A DNA stretch of 64,000 nt from Solibacillus sp040273735. GTDB lineage: Bacteria; Bacillota; Bacilli; Bacillales_A; Planococcaceae. How positions within the stretch are numbered: position 1 is the first letter of the stretch; each line of letters starts with the position of its first letter. The stretch spans positions 1 through 64,000 of the forward strand of contig NZ_JBELZM010000011.1 in NCBI RefSeq assembly GCF_040273735.1, in the 5' to 3' direction. Below are positions 52,248-61,404 of the stretch, in pieces. A program made the translations under genes and the position numbers. Under the pieces are notes generated by a model, which was given only the letters and a program-made list of their open reading frames with translations, did not search any database and was not told the origin of the DNA.

Positions 52248-52691
52248 ATGACGTTCAAAATGATAAAAAAAGAGTTCAAGTTGGTTGGCTTAAAGGGTAG
52301 TGGGGAGTTTCAAAACTTTGGAAGTGAAGTACCATTGCTTGCAAAACGGTTATTAAGCCGTTCTGATGAGATCGACTACCAGATTGAAAGTGAAATCGCA
52401 TTGTTTGAACCTAAAAAGAGTGCCGACCATACGACAGGCAATTTCTATGTAGGACTTATCGTTCGCGAGAGAGTGAAGAGAATCCCGACAGGAATGGATT
52501 ATTTAGAGACGAATAACCATTATATCACGACAAGAGGGAACATAATGGAGTTGGATAAACTTCATGAAAATTTGCTGAATTGGGGAACAGCGCAAGGTTA
52601 TAAAAGAGATCTTGATTCTTATATTATTGAAACTTATCACCCTGTCAGCGAAGGGGAAGAAGTAGAAATCTATTTACCAATCATTGCGTAG
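52248..52691 (+). CDS. GyrI-like effector-binding domain protein
   Basis: A 147-residue stand-alone GyrI-like (SOUL/AraC effector-binding type) domain: KEFKLVGLKGSGEFQNFG, FYVGLIVRERVKRIPTGMDY and a C-terminal EEVEIYLPI strand. Such proteins bind small hydrophobic molecules. Second gene of a probable three-gene operon. Confidence 0.78.
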   Translation: MTFKMIKKEFKLVGLKGSGEFQNFGSEVPLLAKRLLSRSDEIDYQIESEIALFEPKKSADHTTGNFYVGLIVRERVKRIPTGMDYLETNNHYITTRGNIMELDKLHENLLNWGTAQGYKRDLDSYIIETYHPVSEGEEVEIYLPIIA

Positions 52692-52712
52692 AATTTAAAA
52701 GGGAGAAGAAAA

Positions 52713-53117
52713 ATGGGCGATAAATTAGTGAGAGTCGGAACAACTTACATCCCGGTAACGGATGTGGATCAATCTGCTGAATGGTATGTGAAGAACTTGG
52801 AAGCGGTTTTAAGTTACAAAGACACGGATAAAGCTATATTAAACTTTGCAAATCAAAGTTTTTTTCTAGTGAAGTCGAATGAAAATGAAAGTGCCAATTT
52901 TAAAGATAAGTTTGGAAACGAACGTTTTTCAATAACATTTGAAGTTGATGGATTAAACTCTTTAACAGTATTGTATAAAGAATTACAGCAAAGCGGTGTA
53001 AAAGTCGGTGAGATTGAAGATCGCGGACATGCTGGAAGAAATTTTGTTTTTTATGATTTGGATGAAAATTTATTCGATGTGTGGAGCGAACTGAGCCCTG
53101 CATATAAAGATAAATGA
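52713..53117 (+). CDS. VOC family protein, 134 residues
   Basis: Glyoxalase-fold protein: VGTTYIPVTDVDQSAEWYVK at the start and FYDLDENLFDVWSE near the end. AAGGGAG precedes the ATG. Last gene of the probable operon from 51791. Ligand unknown. Confidence 0.85.
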   Translation: MGDKLVRVGTTYIPVTDVDQSAEWYVKNLEAVLSYKDTDKAILNFANQSFFLVKSNENESANFKDKFGNERFSITFEVDGLNSLTVLYKELQQSGVKVGEIEDRGHAGRNFVFYDLDENLFDVWSELSPAYKDK

Positions 53118-53134
53118 TAATAACTTCTTTACAG

Positions 53135-53171
53135 AACTTAGTATGGATAAATTCCTTACTAAGTTTTTTAT
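53135..53171 (+). terminator. terminator
   Basis: AACTTAGTA / TACTAAGTT, then T6. Confidence 0.85.
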
Positions 53172-53340
53172 GTAATAATGAATCTTTTCTTGTTCTGTTC
53201 CGTACATAAACATAGTGGCGAATGAAATTGTTTAGTATTTTTATAAGCAGTACTTATTACATAATTTTTTACTTATTTTATAATTGCAAAAATTGCTATA
53301 TAATGGAATTTGCTGATTCTTATAAACAGGAGGTACGCAC

Positions 53341-54243
53341 ATGGTGTTACAACTGAAAGATGTGACGAAACGTTACCGTGATTTCGTTGCAGTAAATCGA
53401 TTGAACTTCACAATTGAAAAAGGCGAAATATTCGGCTTAATCGGGCAAAATGGTGCAGGTAAAACGACTACATTCCGAATGATTCTGGATTTACAGGATA
53501 CAACAGAAGGTACCATTACGTGGGATGGGCAGCCGATTAAATCGGTAAGCCGTGATTTTTTAGGTTATTTACCGGAGGAGCGCGGTATTTTCCCGCAAAT
53601 GAAAGTGGAAGAGCAGCTTTACTTTTTCGGTGAGCTGCATGGAATGGATAAAAACGAGCTGAAAAAAGATATAGACTTTTGGATCGAGCGTTTTGATCTG
53701 GAAGAAAAACGACATGTGAAAGCCGAAACTTTATCAAAAGGGAATAAACAAAAGATCCAATTAATCGCCAGCTTTATTCACAAACCGGCATTTTTAATTC
53801 TTGATGAACCGTTTAGCGGACTTGATCCGGTAAACATGGAACTGCTTAAAAATGCAATTCTGTACTTGCGCGACCAAGGAATGACGATTTTATTCTCGAG
53901 TCACCAAATGGATAATGTTGAGGAGCTTTGTGATCACTTATGTTTACTAAAGCGCGGTGAATCCCTGTTTTCAGGCTCGCTGCTTGATCTGAAAAAGCAA
54001 TACGGTAAAACGAAACTGACGGTACGTACCGATAAATCTTTTGAAGAATTAAGTAATTATCCAGGTGTGAATCATGTCAAGATGGAACGGGATTCACAGG
54101 CAGTACTGACACTTGAGGATGAAAGATATGCACATGAAATTTTTGAACTGCTTTCAAACGGCAATTACATCGAAAAATTCAGTTTAGATTATTTATCGCT
54201 GCATGAAATTTTCAAAGAGAAAGTGGGTGCCGGCCTTGTCTAA
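53341..54243 (+). CDS. ABC transporter ATP-binding protein (NatA/YhaQ-like)
   Basis: A 300-residue ATPase with Walker A GQNGAGKTT, signature TLSKGNKQK, Walker B FLILDEPFSGLDP, and a C-terminal extension of about 80 residues, as in NatA-type exporters. The permease gene overlaps its end. AGGAGG precedes the ATG. The pair resembles B. subtilis YhaQ/YhaP and NatAB (sodium export); the substrate here is inferred and uncertain. Confidence 0.9.
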   Translation: MVLQLKDVTKRYRDFVAVNRLNFTIEKGEIFGLIGQNGAGKTTTFRMILDLQDTTEGTITWDGQPIKSVSRDFLGYLPEERGIFPQMKVEEQLYFFGELHGMDKNELKKDIDFWIERFDLEEKRHVKAETLSKGNKQKIQLIASFIHKPAFLILDEPFSGLDPVNMELLKNAILYLRDQGMTILFSSHQMDNVEELCDHLCLLKRGESLFSGSLLDLKKQYGKTKLTVRTDKSFEELSNYPGVNHVKMERDSQAVLTLEDERYAHEIFELLSNGNYIEKFSLDYLSLHEIFKEKVGAGLV

Positions 54244-55468
54244 ATTTAAAGTGCTCATAAAAAAATTATATAAACAAAAAATTACATCGAAGTCCTTTAT
54301 TTTAACAACATTGCTTTATTTAGTAGTGCTAAGCGGTTTTATGTTCTGGTCTGAAATCAAAGACCTCATTTTCTCGGGTGATGCCGATACAATTGCTGTT
54401 GTAAATGATACTGATTTTGATATCTCGCAAGTGCTGCAGGATACAGATGATGTGGAATATGAATATGTTGAATCAGGAGATATCGCGGATAAATTGAAGG
54501 ATGGAGACTATTATGCGGCCTTTACCTTATCAGATGCAGATGGCAAACTAGCGGCAAAAATTGAATCATATGATCCGCTTCCGCTGAATGACCAGCAAGA
54601 TTTTCAAAGTGCGCTAAGTCAAGCAAGTCAGCTGTATGCGATGAGTCAAATGGAATTATCACCAGAGCAGCAGCAGCTACTATTGTCGTCAGAACCTGTC
54701 ATTACGTTAAATTCATTGAATGAATCTGCGGATGACGGTAAATCTGCTGAAGAAAAAATGGCTGGCGTTTGGGTGTCGTATGCGATTGGAATTATCATTT
54801 ATGTTTTTGTCGCATCGTATTTATCAATGATTACAACAGATGTTGCTTCGGAAAAAGGGTCACGTGCACTGGAAATGTTATTAGTGAGCGTGAAGCCTGA
54901 AGTTCATTTCCGTTCAAAAATTGTCGGTGTATTTTTAGTCGCTCTTACACAATTCGTCATTCTATTCGGCGGCCTCTTATTATTGCTTCGCTTTTCAGAT
55001 GGCGGAAACAAATGGTCAATTGTAACGGATCTGCTTAATTCACTATCGATCAGTTACTTCCTGTATATAATCGGTTTCTTATTCTTAACGATTTTCATGT
55101 ATTTAATTATCGGCGCATTATTCGGTTCCCTAGTGTCAAAAGTTGAAGAGGCAGGGCAAGTAATGATGCCGGCAATGATGCTGACACTCGTTGGTTTCTA
55201 CGTTATGCTGACTGGTATGGGGAATCCTGATACAATGCTGATCAAAGTTTTCTCGTATATTCCATTTACTTCAGGAATGGTTATGCCGATGCGTTTAGGT
55301 GCAACAGATATGAATGCCACTGAACCAATCATTAGCTTCGTTATTTTAGTAGGAACAGTATTGACACTATACTTCCTGAGTCTGTCATTCTATAAACGAA
55401 GTGTACTGACATATTCATCAGGCGGTATTATTGAAAAAATGAAAACCGTATTTAAAGTAACAACGTAA
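54236..55468 (+). CDS. ABC transporter permease (NatB/YhaP-like)
   Basis: A 410-residue ABC-2 type permease: one N-terminal helix (about residues 20-40), a large extracytoplasmic loop to about residue 175, and then six or so helices. MITTDVASEKGSRALEMLLV is the typical ABC-2 motif. I start it at TTG 54236, overlapping the ATPase gene by eight bases; the frame is open to 54203. Confidence 0.88.
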   Translation: MSKFKVLIKKLYKQKITSKSFILTTLLYLVVLSGFMFWSEIKDLIFSGDADTIAVVNDTDFDISQVLQDTDDVEYEYVESGDIADKLKDGDYYAAFTLSDADGKLAAKIESYDPLPLNDQQDFQSALSQASQLYAMSQMELSPEQQQLLLSSEPVITLNSLNESADDGKSAEEKMAGVWVSYAIGIIIYVFVASYLSMITTDVASEKGSRALEMLLVSVKPEVHFRSKIVGVFLVALTQFVILFGGLLLLLRFSDGGNKWSIVTDLLNSLSISYFLYIIGFLFLTIFMYLIIGALFGSLVSKVEEAGQVMMPAMMLTLVGFYVMLTGMGNPDTMLIKVFSYIPFTSGMVMPMRLGATDMNATEPIISFVILVGTVLTLYFLSLSFYKRSVLTYSSGGIIEKMKTVFKVTT

Positions 55469-55485
55469 CTTTTAAATAATATAAG

Positions 55486-55539
55486 CTCCCCATTTATATG
55501 GACAGAAAATCTGTTCATTTTAAAGGGGAGTTTTTTTTT
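55486..55539 (+). terminator. terminator of the ABC operon
   Basis: CTCCCC (55486-55491) pairs with GGGGAG (55525-55530), with an inner ACAGA/TCTGT pairing, then T9. Confidence 0.8.
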
Positions 55540-55779
55540 GCCTATCTAATAAATAGGACTAGTAAAAGAATGAGTAGCACCGATGTAATAGCGGAAAACA
55601 GGTATTAGTGTTCCGGCAACTCCCCACTAATGGAATGGGATTTTTGGTAGGGTTCTTATTACCTAATCGTCACTCCAATTTATAGGCGGTATTTCTGTAA
55701 AATAGGCGCTTTTTTTACATTATAAAAAAGGATTATTAAAGAAAGTGTCGAATGTAGGTATAAAGAAGGAGGTAATAAT

Positions 55780-56079
55780 ATGCATGAGAATAACGTTGAA
55801 TATATGAAGGTAAATTTATTTATGACTTATGATGAAATATCAGAATATATATTGGTGATTTTTGACAAGCATGAATTAACTGTCAAGGTATTATACTACA
55901 AAGGAAAAGATGACGAGATCACTACCATAGATGTAGAGAAATTTGATGTTGTAGAGAGTTTTACGGCTTCAAATATAGAAGATGCGGAGCTCAAGTATTC
56001 TGTGTGGAATAATGTAAATGTGGCTGTTCCAATGATTTCAGAGTACATAAAATCGAAATTACTAATCAAAACTGATTAG
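55780..56079 (+). CDS. hypothetical protein, 99 residues
   Basis: Soluble acidic protein, with a strong AAGGAGGT site before the ATG. I do not recognise the family. The 240 bases before it (55540-55779) hold no other gene. Confidence 0.62.
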   Translation: MHENNVEYMKVNLFMTYDEISEYILVIFDKHELTVKVLYYKGKDDEITTIDVEKFDVVESFTASNIEDAELKYSVWNNVNVAVPMISEYIKSKLLIKTD

Positions 56080-56253
56080 GGGGTAAATCCCGAACTGGAT
56101 AAATTTCATGAAACAAGTAGTTTCAATTAGTATGGGTTAAGTGGCTCGTACTTTTTGTTGTTGAATATACCTTCAATTATTGTAATCCCTCATCTAAACT
56201 TTAACTTAAATCATAGATATACACTTTATTAATTAACTTTAAATAAAAAATGG

Positions 56254-56282
56254 TTGACGTAAAAATGCTATTACTTTATATT
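56254..56282 (+). promoter_or_regulatory. bioB promoter
   Basis: TTGACG (56254-56259), 17 bases, TATATT (56277-56282): a near-consensus vegetative promoter just upstream of the inverted repeat at 56284. Confidence 0.75.
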
Positions 56283-56283
56283 T

Positions 56284-56314
56284 ACGTTAACCTTAAAATT
56301 AAATAGGTTAACAC
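56284..56314 (+). promoter_or_regulatory. probable BirA operator
   Basis: Inverted GTTAACC (56286-56292) and GGTTAAC (56306-56312), 13 bases apart, as in Firmicute BirA sites. It overlaps the expected transcription start, so biotin-loaded BirA would block transcription. Confidence 0.78.
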
Positions 56315-56330
56315 AAGTGGGGGGATACTA

Positions 56331-57326
56331 ATGAATTGGGTTCAATTAGCTGAAGAAGTACTCGAAGGAAAAATACTTACACATGAAGAAGCATTAGCCA
56401 TTGTACATGCATCAGACGATGAACTGCTGCTATTAATGCAAGGGGCATTCATCATTCGGAAACACTATTACGGTAAGAAGGTAAAATTAAATATGATTAT
56501 GAATGCTAAAAGTGGCTACTGTCCTGAAAACTGCGGCTATTGCTCACAATCATCAATTTCTACTGCACCAATTGAAAAATACCCATTTATAACAAAGGAT
56601 GAAATTATTGCTGGAGCTAAAAAAGCGTTCGAAAATCAAATTGGAACGTTTTGTATTGTTGCAAGTGGACGCGGACCTACACGTAAAGATGTAAAGGTTG
56701 TAAGTGAAGCGGTTCAGGAAATTAAAGAAAAATACGGATTAAAAGTATGCGCTTGTTTAGGGCTGCTAAAAGATGAACAGGCAGAACAATTAAAAACAGC
56801 TGGAGTCGACCGCTATAATCATAATTTGAATACATCCGAAAAGCATCACGATTATATTACAACTTCACATACATATAAAGATCGGGTCAATACAGTTGAA
56901 ATTGCTAAAAAACATGGGATGTCACCTTGTTCGGGGGCTATTATTGGAATGCGTGAAACGAAACAGGATGTTGTCGATATTGCCTATGCACTTCATGCGC
57001 TGGATGCAGACTCCATTCCAATCAACTTTTTAAATGCAATCGACGGTACTAAACTAGAAGGTACAAAGGAGCTAGATCCCCGCTATTGCTTAAAAGTACT
57101 CGCATTATTCCGCTACATTAATCCAACTAAGGAAATACGAATTGCAGGAGGACGTGAAATCAACTTAGGCTCTTTACAGCCACTTGGCTTGTATGCTGCA
57201 AATAGTATTTTTGTAGGTGATTATTTAACAACAGTAGGGCAAGAGGAAAATGCGGATTATGCATTAATCAGAGATCTAGGCTTTGAAATTGAAATCAACG
57301 AGAAGCAAGCAGCACTTCAAATATAG
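56331..57326 (+). CDS. bioB: biotin synthase
   Basis: A 331-residue radical SAM enzyme that inserts sulfur into dethiobiotin. The [4Fe-4S] cysteines are in GYCPENCGYCSQS. Conserved YNHNLNTS and the arginine in IRIAGGREINLG, which binds the second cluster, are present. GGGGGG precedes the ATG. No other bio genes adjoin it; it has its own promoter and BirA-type operator. Confidence 0.97.
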   Translation: MNWVQLAEEVLEGKILTHEEALAIVHASDDELLLLMQGAFIIRKHYYGKKVKLNMIMNAKSGYCPENCGYCSQSSISTAPIEKYPFITKDEIIAGAKKAFENQIGTFCIVASGRGPTRKDVKVVSEAVQEIKEKYGLKVCACLGLLKDEQAEQLKTAGVDRYNHNLNTSEKHHDYITTSHTYKDRVNTVEIAKKHGMSPCSGAIIGMRETKQDVVDIAYALHALDADSIPINFLNAIDGTKLEGTKELDPRYCLKVLALFRYINPTKEIRIAGGREINLGSLQPLGLYAANSIFVGDYLTTVGQEENADYALIRDLGFEIEINEKQAALQI

Positions 57327-57440
57327 TTTCTATATGAGAGTTCATCCAACCTGATTAAATATAAAAAGCGATACTAGTAAGCGTCCACTCAACATGCGAG
57401 TAGCTATTCGCAAGCATTCGTAGTAAACTTATATTGTACG

Positions 57441-57476
57441 GAGAGATTTGTATTTAAAACAAGTCTCTCTTTTTTA
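57441..57476 (+). terminator. terminator of bioB
   Basis: GAGAGATTTGT / ACAAGTCTCTC with one G-T pair, then T6. Confidence 0.85.
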
Positions 57477-57506
57477 TGAACGAAAAACAGTAGTAAGGAT
57501 GAAAGC

Positions 57507-58703
57507 ATGAGAAAAAAAACAGAACTACAAGTAGAAAGTAAAGCGATTAAGGATTTAACGAATGGCAATCCATTAATTTTAAAAGATACAGTTGTTATGC
57601 CGGAAGTATCGATTGAAGAAGGTAGTCTTCTTCATTTAGTTGATAAAAGCGGAGGCTATATTGCAACTGGCTATTACGGTATTCAAAATAAGGGGATCGG
57701 CTGGGTTCTGACTCGTAAAGAAAAAGAGCAGATTGATGTGAAGTTCTTTACGAAAAAAATCCGTGAAGCTGCTGAAAAACGTGCAGACTTTTTTGCCTCT
57801 GAAGATACAACTGCTTTCCGTGTGTTTAATGGTGAGGGTGACGGCATTGGTGGTCTGACAATTGATTTCTTTAACGGCTTTTACATGGTGAGCTGGTACA
57901 GTGAAGGGATATATTCATTCCGTAATGACATCTATGAAGCATTGGACGCTGCAGTGAATACACGCGGAATTTATGAAAAATTGCGCTTTGATACAAACGG
58001 TCAATATATCGATCAGGATGATTATGTATCCGGTGAAAAAGGCGAATTCCCGCTGATCGTTCAGGAAAACGGTATGAATTTTGCGGTTGATCTGAATGAT
58101 GGGGCAATGACAGGGATTTTCCTGGATCAGCGTAATGTGCGTAAAGCATTACGTGACCGCTATTCAACAGATAAGACGGTACTAAATACATTCTCGTACA
58201 CTGGTGCGTTTTCGGTTGCGGCAGCTTTAGGCGGTGCATCTGGTACGACTAGTGTAGATCTGGCAAAACGCAGCTTGCCTAAAACAATTGAGCAATTCAG
58301 TGTAAATGGAATCGACTATGAATCACAAGATATTAAAGTGATGAACGTGTTTGACTACTTCAGCTATGCAGCAAGAAAAGGCCTGAAATTCGATGTCGTT
58401 GTACTGGATCCGCCAAGCTTTGCCCGTACGAAAAAAATGACGTTCAGTACGTCAAAAGATTATCCGAAATTGCTCAAGGATGCGTTAACTATTACAAACA
58501 ATGGTGGAGTTATTGTCGCATCAACAAACAATGCAAGCTTTAATATGAAAAAGTTCAAAACATCCATCGACAAAGCGTTTAAAGATTATGGGGCACGCTA
58601 TAAAATTTTAGAAGAGCACCAGTTGCCGGAGGATTTTACTGTGCCACATAACTTCCCGGAATTCAATTATTTAAAAGTAGTCATCATACAAGTGATGAAC
58701 TAA
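57507..58703 (+). CDS. class I SAM-dependent rRNA methyltransferase (RlmI-like)
   Basis: A 398-residue protein: N-terminal PUA-like domain (residues 15-85), the RlmI middle region FRVFNGEGDGIGGLTIDFF, and a Rossmann methyltransferase with TFSYTGAFSVAAALGG and the catalytic-region motif LDPPSFART. It is related to E. coli RlmI (23S rRNA m5C1962) and B. subtilis YwbD. AAGGATG precedes the ATG. The exact target is inferred. Confidence 0.9.
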   Translation: MRKKTELQVESKAIKDLTNGNPLILKDTVVMPEVSIEEGSLLHLVDKSGGYIATGYYGIQNKGIGWVLTRKEKEQIDVKFFTKKIREAAEKRADFFASEDTTAFRVFNGEGDGIGGLTIDFFNGFYMVSWYSEGIYSFRNDIYEALDAAVNTRGIYEKLRFDTNGQYIDQDDYVSGEKGEFPLIVQENGMNFAVDLNDGAMTGIFLDQRNVRKALRDRYSTDKTVLNTFSYTGAFSVAAALGGASGTTSVDLAKRSLPKTIEQFSVNGIDYESQDIKVMNVFDYFSYAARKGLKFDVVVLDPPSFARTKKMTFSTSKDYPKLLKDALTITNNGGVIVASTNNASFNMKKFKTSIDKAFKDYGARYKILEEHQLPEDFTVPHNFPEFNYLKVVIIQVMN

Positions 58704-58718
58704 TCGGAGTGATATTAG

Positions 58719-58907
58719 ATGAAATACAATAAAACAACGATGCTGAAATTGATCAACGAGCATCGCGAACTGCATGACGAACTGAAAAAACTGAAATCGG
58801 AAATGGGACTGGAGAAAAACTTCGCCGTTAAAGCGCTGTACCATTCAGCTGTGGCTGAAGATGGCCCATATATGAAAGATTATCAGGACTTGGAACGTTT
58901 ACGCTAA
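58719..58907 (+). CDS. small helical protein, 62 residues
   Basis: Charged, helical protein (NEHRELHDELKKLKSEMGLE) encoded 15 bases after the methyltransferase gene, with GGAG upstream, and followed by a terminator. Probably co-transcribed. Function unknown. Confidence 0.68.
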   Translation: MKYNKTTMLKLINEHRELHDELKKLKSEMGLEKNFAVKALYHSAVAEDGPYMKDYQDLERLR

Positions 58908-58913
58908 AACAGG

Positions 58914-58953
58914 CACCGCAACGATTGAATCCAATTGTTGCGGTGTATTTTTT
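58914..58953 (+). terminator. terminator
   Basis: CACCGCAAC / GTTGCGGTG, then TATTTTTTT. Confidence 0.87.
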
Positions 58954-59030
58954 TGAGTATGACCATTAAATTAACCGTACATAATCATGATACAATACAG
59001 CTATAATATGTAAAATCGAGGGGAAAACTA

Positions 59031-59663
59031 TTGAGTATTAGAGAACAAAGAAAACAACAGCGTAGAGAACAAATAATTCAGGCAGCAAAGTCTTTGATGT
59101 TGGATAGCGGAATTCAGCAAGTTCAATTACAGGACGTTGCAAATGAAGTGGGGATTGGAATTGCGACATTTTATCGCTATTTTGCGAATAAAGAATTGCT
59201 CGTTTTGGCAATTAATAATGAAATAACCAATGAAATGACAAGTACTATCAAGCGCATTGCAAATGAATCTTTGACTGCATATGAACAAATTGAACGGATA
59301 TTAACTTATTATATTGAGTTAATCGATGACCCGCAGCATCAGTTTGTAAAGTTTTTTAAGGCGTTCGAAGCGTATAAACCGATATCGGAAGAAACGTACG
59401 AGTACAAGGAATTTATTGATATTCGAAGAGAAATGGCCAATGTTTTGTATTCTATTGCAGAAAAAGGAAAGGAAGACCAATCGATCAGGGCAGGCATTGA
59501 TATTCCGGAGTATATTTTTACTGTCGTACAAAATATAAGTTACTTTACAGTTGAATCTTATTTGACCGAGCATGACCCTGATCTACCTGTGAAATTAGAT
59601 CCTAAAAAGCAGTTACACCTTATTAAGAAGATGTTTTTACAGTTCATAGCTACTAAAAATTGA
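59031..59663 (+). CDS. TetR family transcriptional regulator
   Basis: A 210-residue repressor. Helix-turn-helix at about residues 27-50 (QLQDVANEVGIGIATFYRYF), then an all-helical ligand domain. TTG start after GAGGGG. A 16-base palindrome lies between its end and the following SDR gene, which is therefore its likely target. Inducer unknown. Confidence 0.9.
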   Translation: MSIREQRKQQRREQIIQAAKSLMLDSGIQQVQLQDVANEVGIGIATFYRYFANKELLVLAINNEITNEMTSTIKRIANESLTAYEQIERILTYYIELIDDPQHQFVKFFKAFEAYKPISEETYEYKEFIDIRREMANVLYSIAEKGKEDQSIRAGIDIPEYIFTVVQNISYFTVESYLTEHDPDLPVKLDPKKQLHLIKKMFLQFIATKN

Positions 59664-59701
59664 CGGACCGATAAAACATTGTTATTGTTAAATCGAGATA
59701 G

Positions 59702-59717
59702 TGATAGTTAACTATCA
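59702..59717 (+). promoter_or_regulatory. palindromic operator between TetR and SDR genes
   Basis: TGATAGTTAACTATCA is a perfect 16-base palindrome, 22 bases before the SDR start codon; a partial extra half-site (GATAG) stands just before it. This is typical of TetR-family operators. Confidence 0.7.
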
Positions 59718-59739
59718 TATTATTGAAAGGGTGATTTTG

Positions 59740-60474
59740 ATGACTAGATTAACAGGTAAGGTTGCAATTATTACAGGTGCGGCTCAAGGTATGGGTGCTG
59801 CCCATGCGAAGGCTTTTGTAGAACAAGGTGCGAAAGTAGTTTTAACAGATTTAAATGAAGAAAAAGGTAAAGCATTTGCTGCCGAATTAGGGGGAAATGC
59901 TGTCTTTGTAAAACAAAACGTTACTTCAGAGGAAGATTGGACAACTGTTATCGCGAAAGCAGAAGAAGCTTTTGGTCCTGTAAACGTATTAGTAAACAAT
60001 GCAGGAATTTCAATGAACAAAAATATGCTGGAAATGTCTTTAGATGAATACATGAAAATCGTCAATATTAACCAAGTCTCTGTTTTCTTAGGTATGAAAG
60101 CAGTAGCGGCTTCAATGATGAAAGCTGGTGGTGGTTCAATCGTCAACATTTCGTCAATTAATGGTCTAGTTGGTGGTGCTGTAGGTTATACAGATACTAA
60201 ATTTGCTGTTCGTGGTATGACTAAAGCAGCAGCATTAAACTTGGCGCCAATGGGTATTCGTGTAAACTCAGTACACCCTGGTGTTATTGCAACACCAATG
60301 ATTATGCAGGAAGATGCAAAAGCTGCAATCGAAGAATTTGCAAAATCGATTCCGCTTAAACGCGTATCTCAACCGGAAGAAGTTTCTCAAGTAGTAGTCT
60401 TCTTAGCATCGGACGAGTCAAGCTACTCGACAGGCGCAGAGTTTGTAGTAGATGGCGGAATTACAGCACAGTAA
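59740..60474 (+). CDS. SDR family oxidoreductase, TetR-associated
   Basis: A 244-residue short-chain dehydrogenase: TGAAQGMGAAHAKAF near residue 12, NNAG, serine in NISSINGL, catalytic YTDTK, end VVDGGITAQ. It resembles 3-alpha/20-beta-hydroxysteroid dehydrogenase-type SDRs. ATG 59740 follows AAAGGGTG; an in-frame ATG at 59701 would include the operator in coding sequence. Probably controlled by the TetR protein upstream. Confidence 0.9.
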   Translation: MTRLTGKVAIITGAAQGMGAAHAKAFVEQGAKVVLTDLNEEKGKAFAAELGGNAVFVKQNVTSEEDWTTVIAKAEEAFGPVNVLVNNAGISMNKNMLEMSLDEYMKIVNINQVSVFLGMKAVAASMMKAGGGSIVNISSINGLVGGAVGYTDTKFAVRGMTKAAALNLAPMGIRVNSVHPGVIATPMIMQEDAKAAIEEFAKSIPLKRVSQPEEVSQVVVFLASDESSYSTGAEFVVDGGITAQ

Positions 60475-60484
60475 ATTGTTAAAA

Positions 60485-60527
60485 AACTGCACTCTAACTT
60501 TATAAAAGTTTGAGTGCAGTTTTTTGT
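60485..60527. terminator. bidirectional terminator
   Basis: AACTGCACTC / GAGTGCAGTT, then T-runs; it serves the SDR gene and perhaps the convergent CopC-domain gene. Confidence 0.85.
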
Positions 60528-60529
60528 TT

Positions 60530-61105
60530 TTATTTTTTCGTTTTCTTTACTAACCATCTTCTATAGCTGTACATCGTAATCACAGTAAGTACTAGTACAA
60601 TTAGGGCGGTGACAATGATGAGTGTCCAAAATGATCCTTCATCATCCTCATCGGAATTCGTCTCATCTTTTAATGTATCGACAAGTGAGTTGACATCGTT
60701 TTCAATCTTCTCTGTTGTATCTGCAGCGCTGTCCTCTTCTTTATTCGTCTTAGGCGCATTTACTTTAAATGTAAATGAACCCGTTAACGGATGTCCATCT
60801 TCACTAATACTATCCCATTCAACGGTATATGTGTCATTTGGAAGGGGATCAAGCATAATTCCGGATAGGACACCTTCATTTATTGAAATAGAATGAATCG
60901 CCATTTCCTTCCCGTCGCTTGCAATAACTTTAAATGTACTGCCTTCTTCAATTTTGCCCCCAAACCCTAAATCAACTTTTTGGATATTTTCCTTTACAGT
61001 CTCACCTTCTGCAGGGTTGGTTGATTCTAGATGCGTATGTGCGTGAACCCTAGGAACAAATAATAAAAAAATAGCAGCCAGTGCAAATAATAATTGTTTC
61101 ATCAT
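60530..61105 (-). CDS. CopC-domain copper-binding protein, membrane-anchored
   Basis: A 191-residue exported protein. After the signal peptide (MMKQLLFALAAIFLLFVPRV) the mature N-terminus HTHLESTNPAEGE supplies copper-binding histidine, and EDGHPLTGSFTFKV is the other CopC motif. An acidic linker and a C-terminal membrane helix (about residues 160-180) follow. ATG 61105 follows AAGGGA. There is no CopD domain in this protein or next to it. A role in copper handling outside the membrane is inferred. Confidence 0.85.
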   Translation of the reverse strand: MMKQLLFALAAIFLLFVPRVHAHTHLESTNPAEGETVKENIQKVDLGFGGKIEEGSTFKVIASDGKEMAIHSISINEGVLSGIMLDPLPNDTYTVEWDSISEDGHPLTGSFTFKVNAPKTNKEEDSAADTTEKIENDVNSLVDTLKDETNSDEDDEGSFWTLIIVTALIVLVLTVITMYSYRRWLVKKTKK

Positions 61106-61312
61106 GTTAAAATTTCCCTTCAATTTATTTATCAGTAATGCTACTAACAAAATTTGCTATCCATATTTGAACGGGAAACCGTACTAAATGGATTTATAAT
61201 TTTAGTATGGACAAAAAGAAGGCGAAATATTGGACTGAAACATATAAAGAATACCAAAATTATATGTTTTTATAGATAAGAGATGGACTTAACATTTTTT
61301 ACGGAAAATTAA

Positions 61313-61325
61313 TTCGGAATCCGAA
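61313..61325. promoter_or_regulatory. palindrome upstream of the ABC multidrug exporter
   Basis: TTCGGAATCCGAA is a perfect 13-base palindrome about 80 bases before the exporter start; it may be an operator. A 22-codon frame at 61207 has no ribosome binding site, so I cannot show a leader peptide such as the one before B. subtilis bmrCD. Confidence 0.4.
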
Positions 61326-61404
61326 AAAAATATTTGTAAAATATATCGGAAAATTAAAATATTTGGTAAAATGGGGGAACTTGAGTAAAAAAGAGGGTGA
61401 AAGA

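Noticed and set aside
61207..61275. leader peptide controlling the ABC exporter
   Set aside because: A 22-codon frame exists but has no ribosome binding site and no visible attenuator pair.
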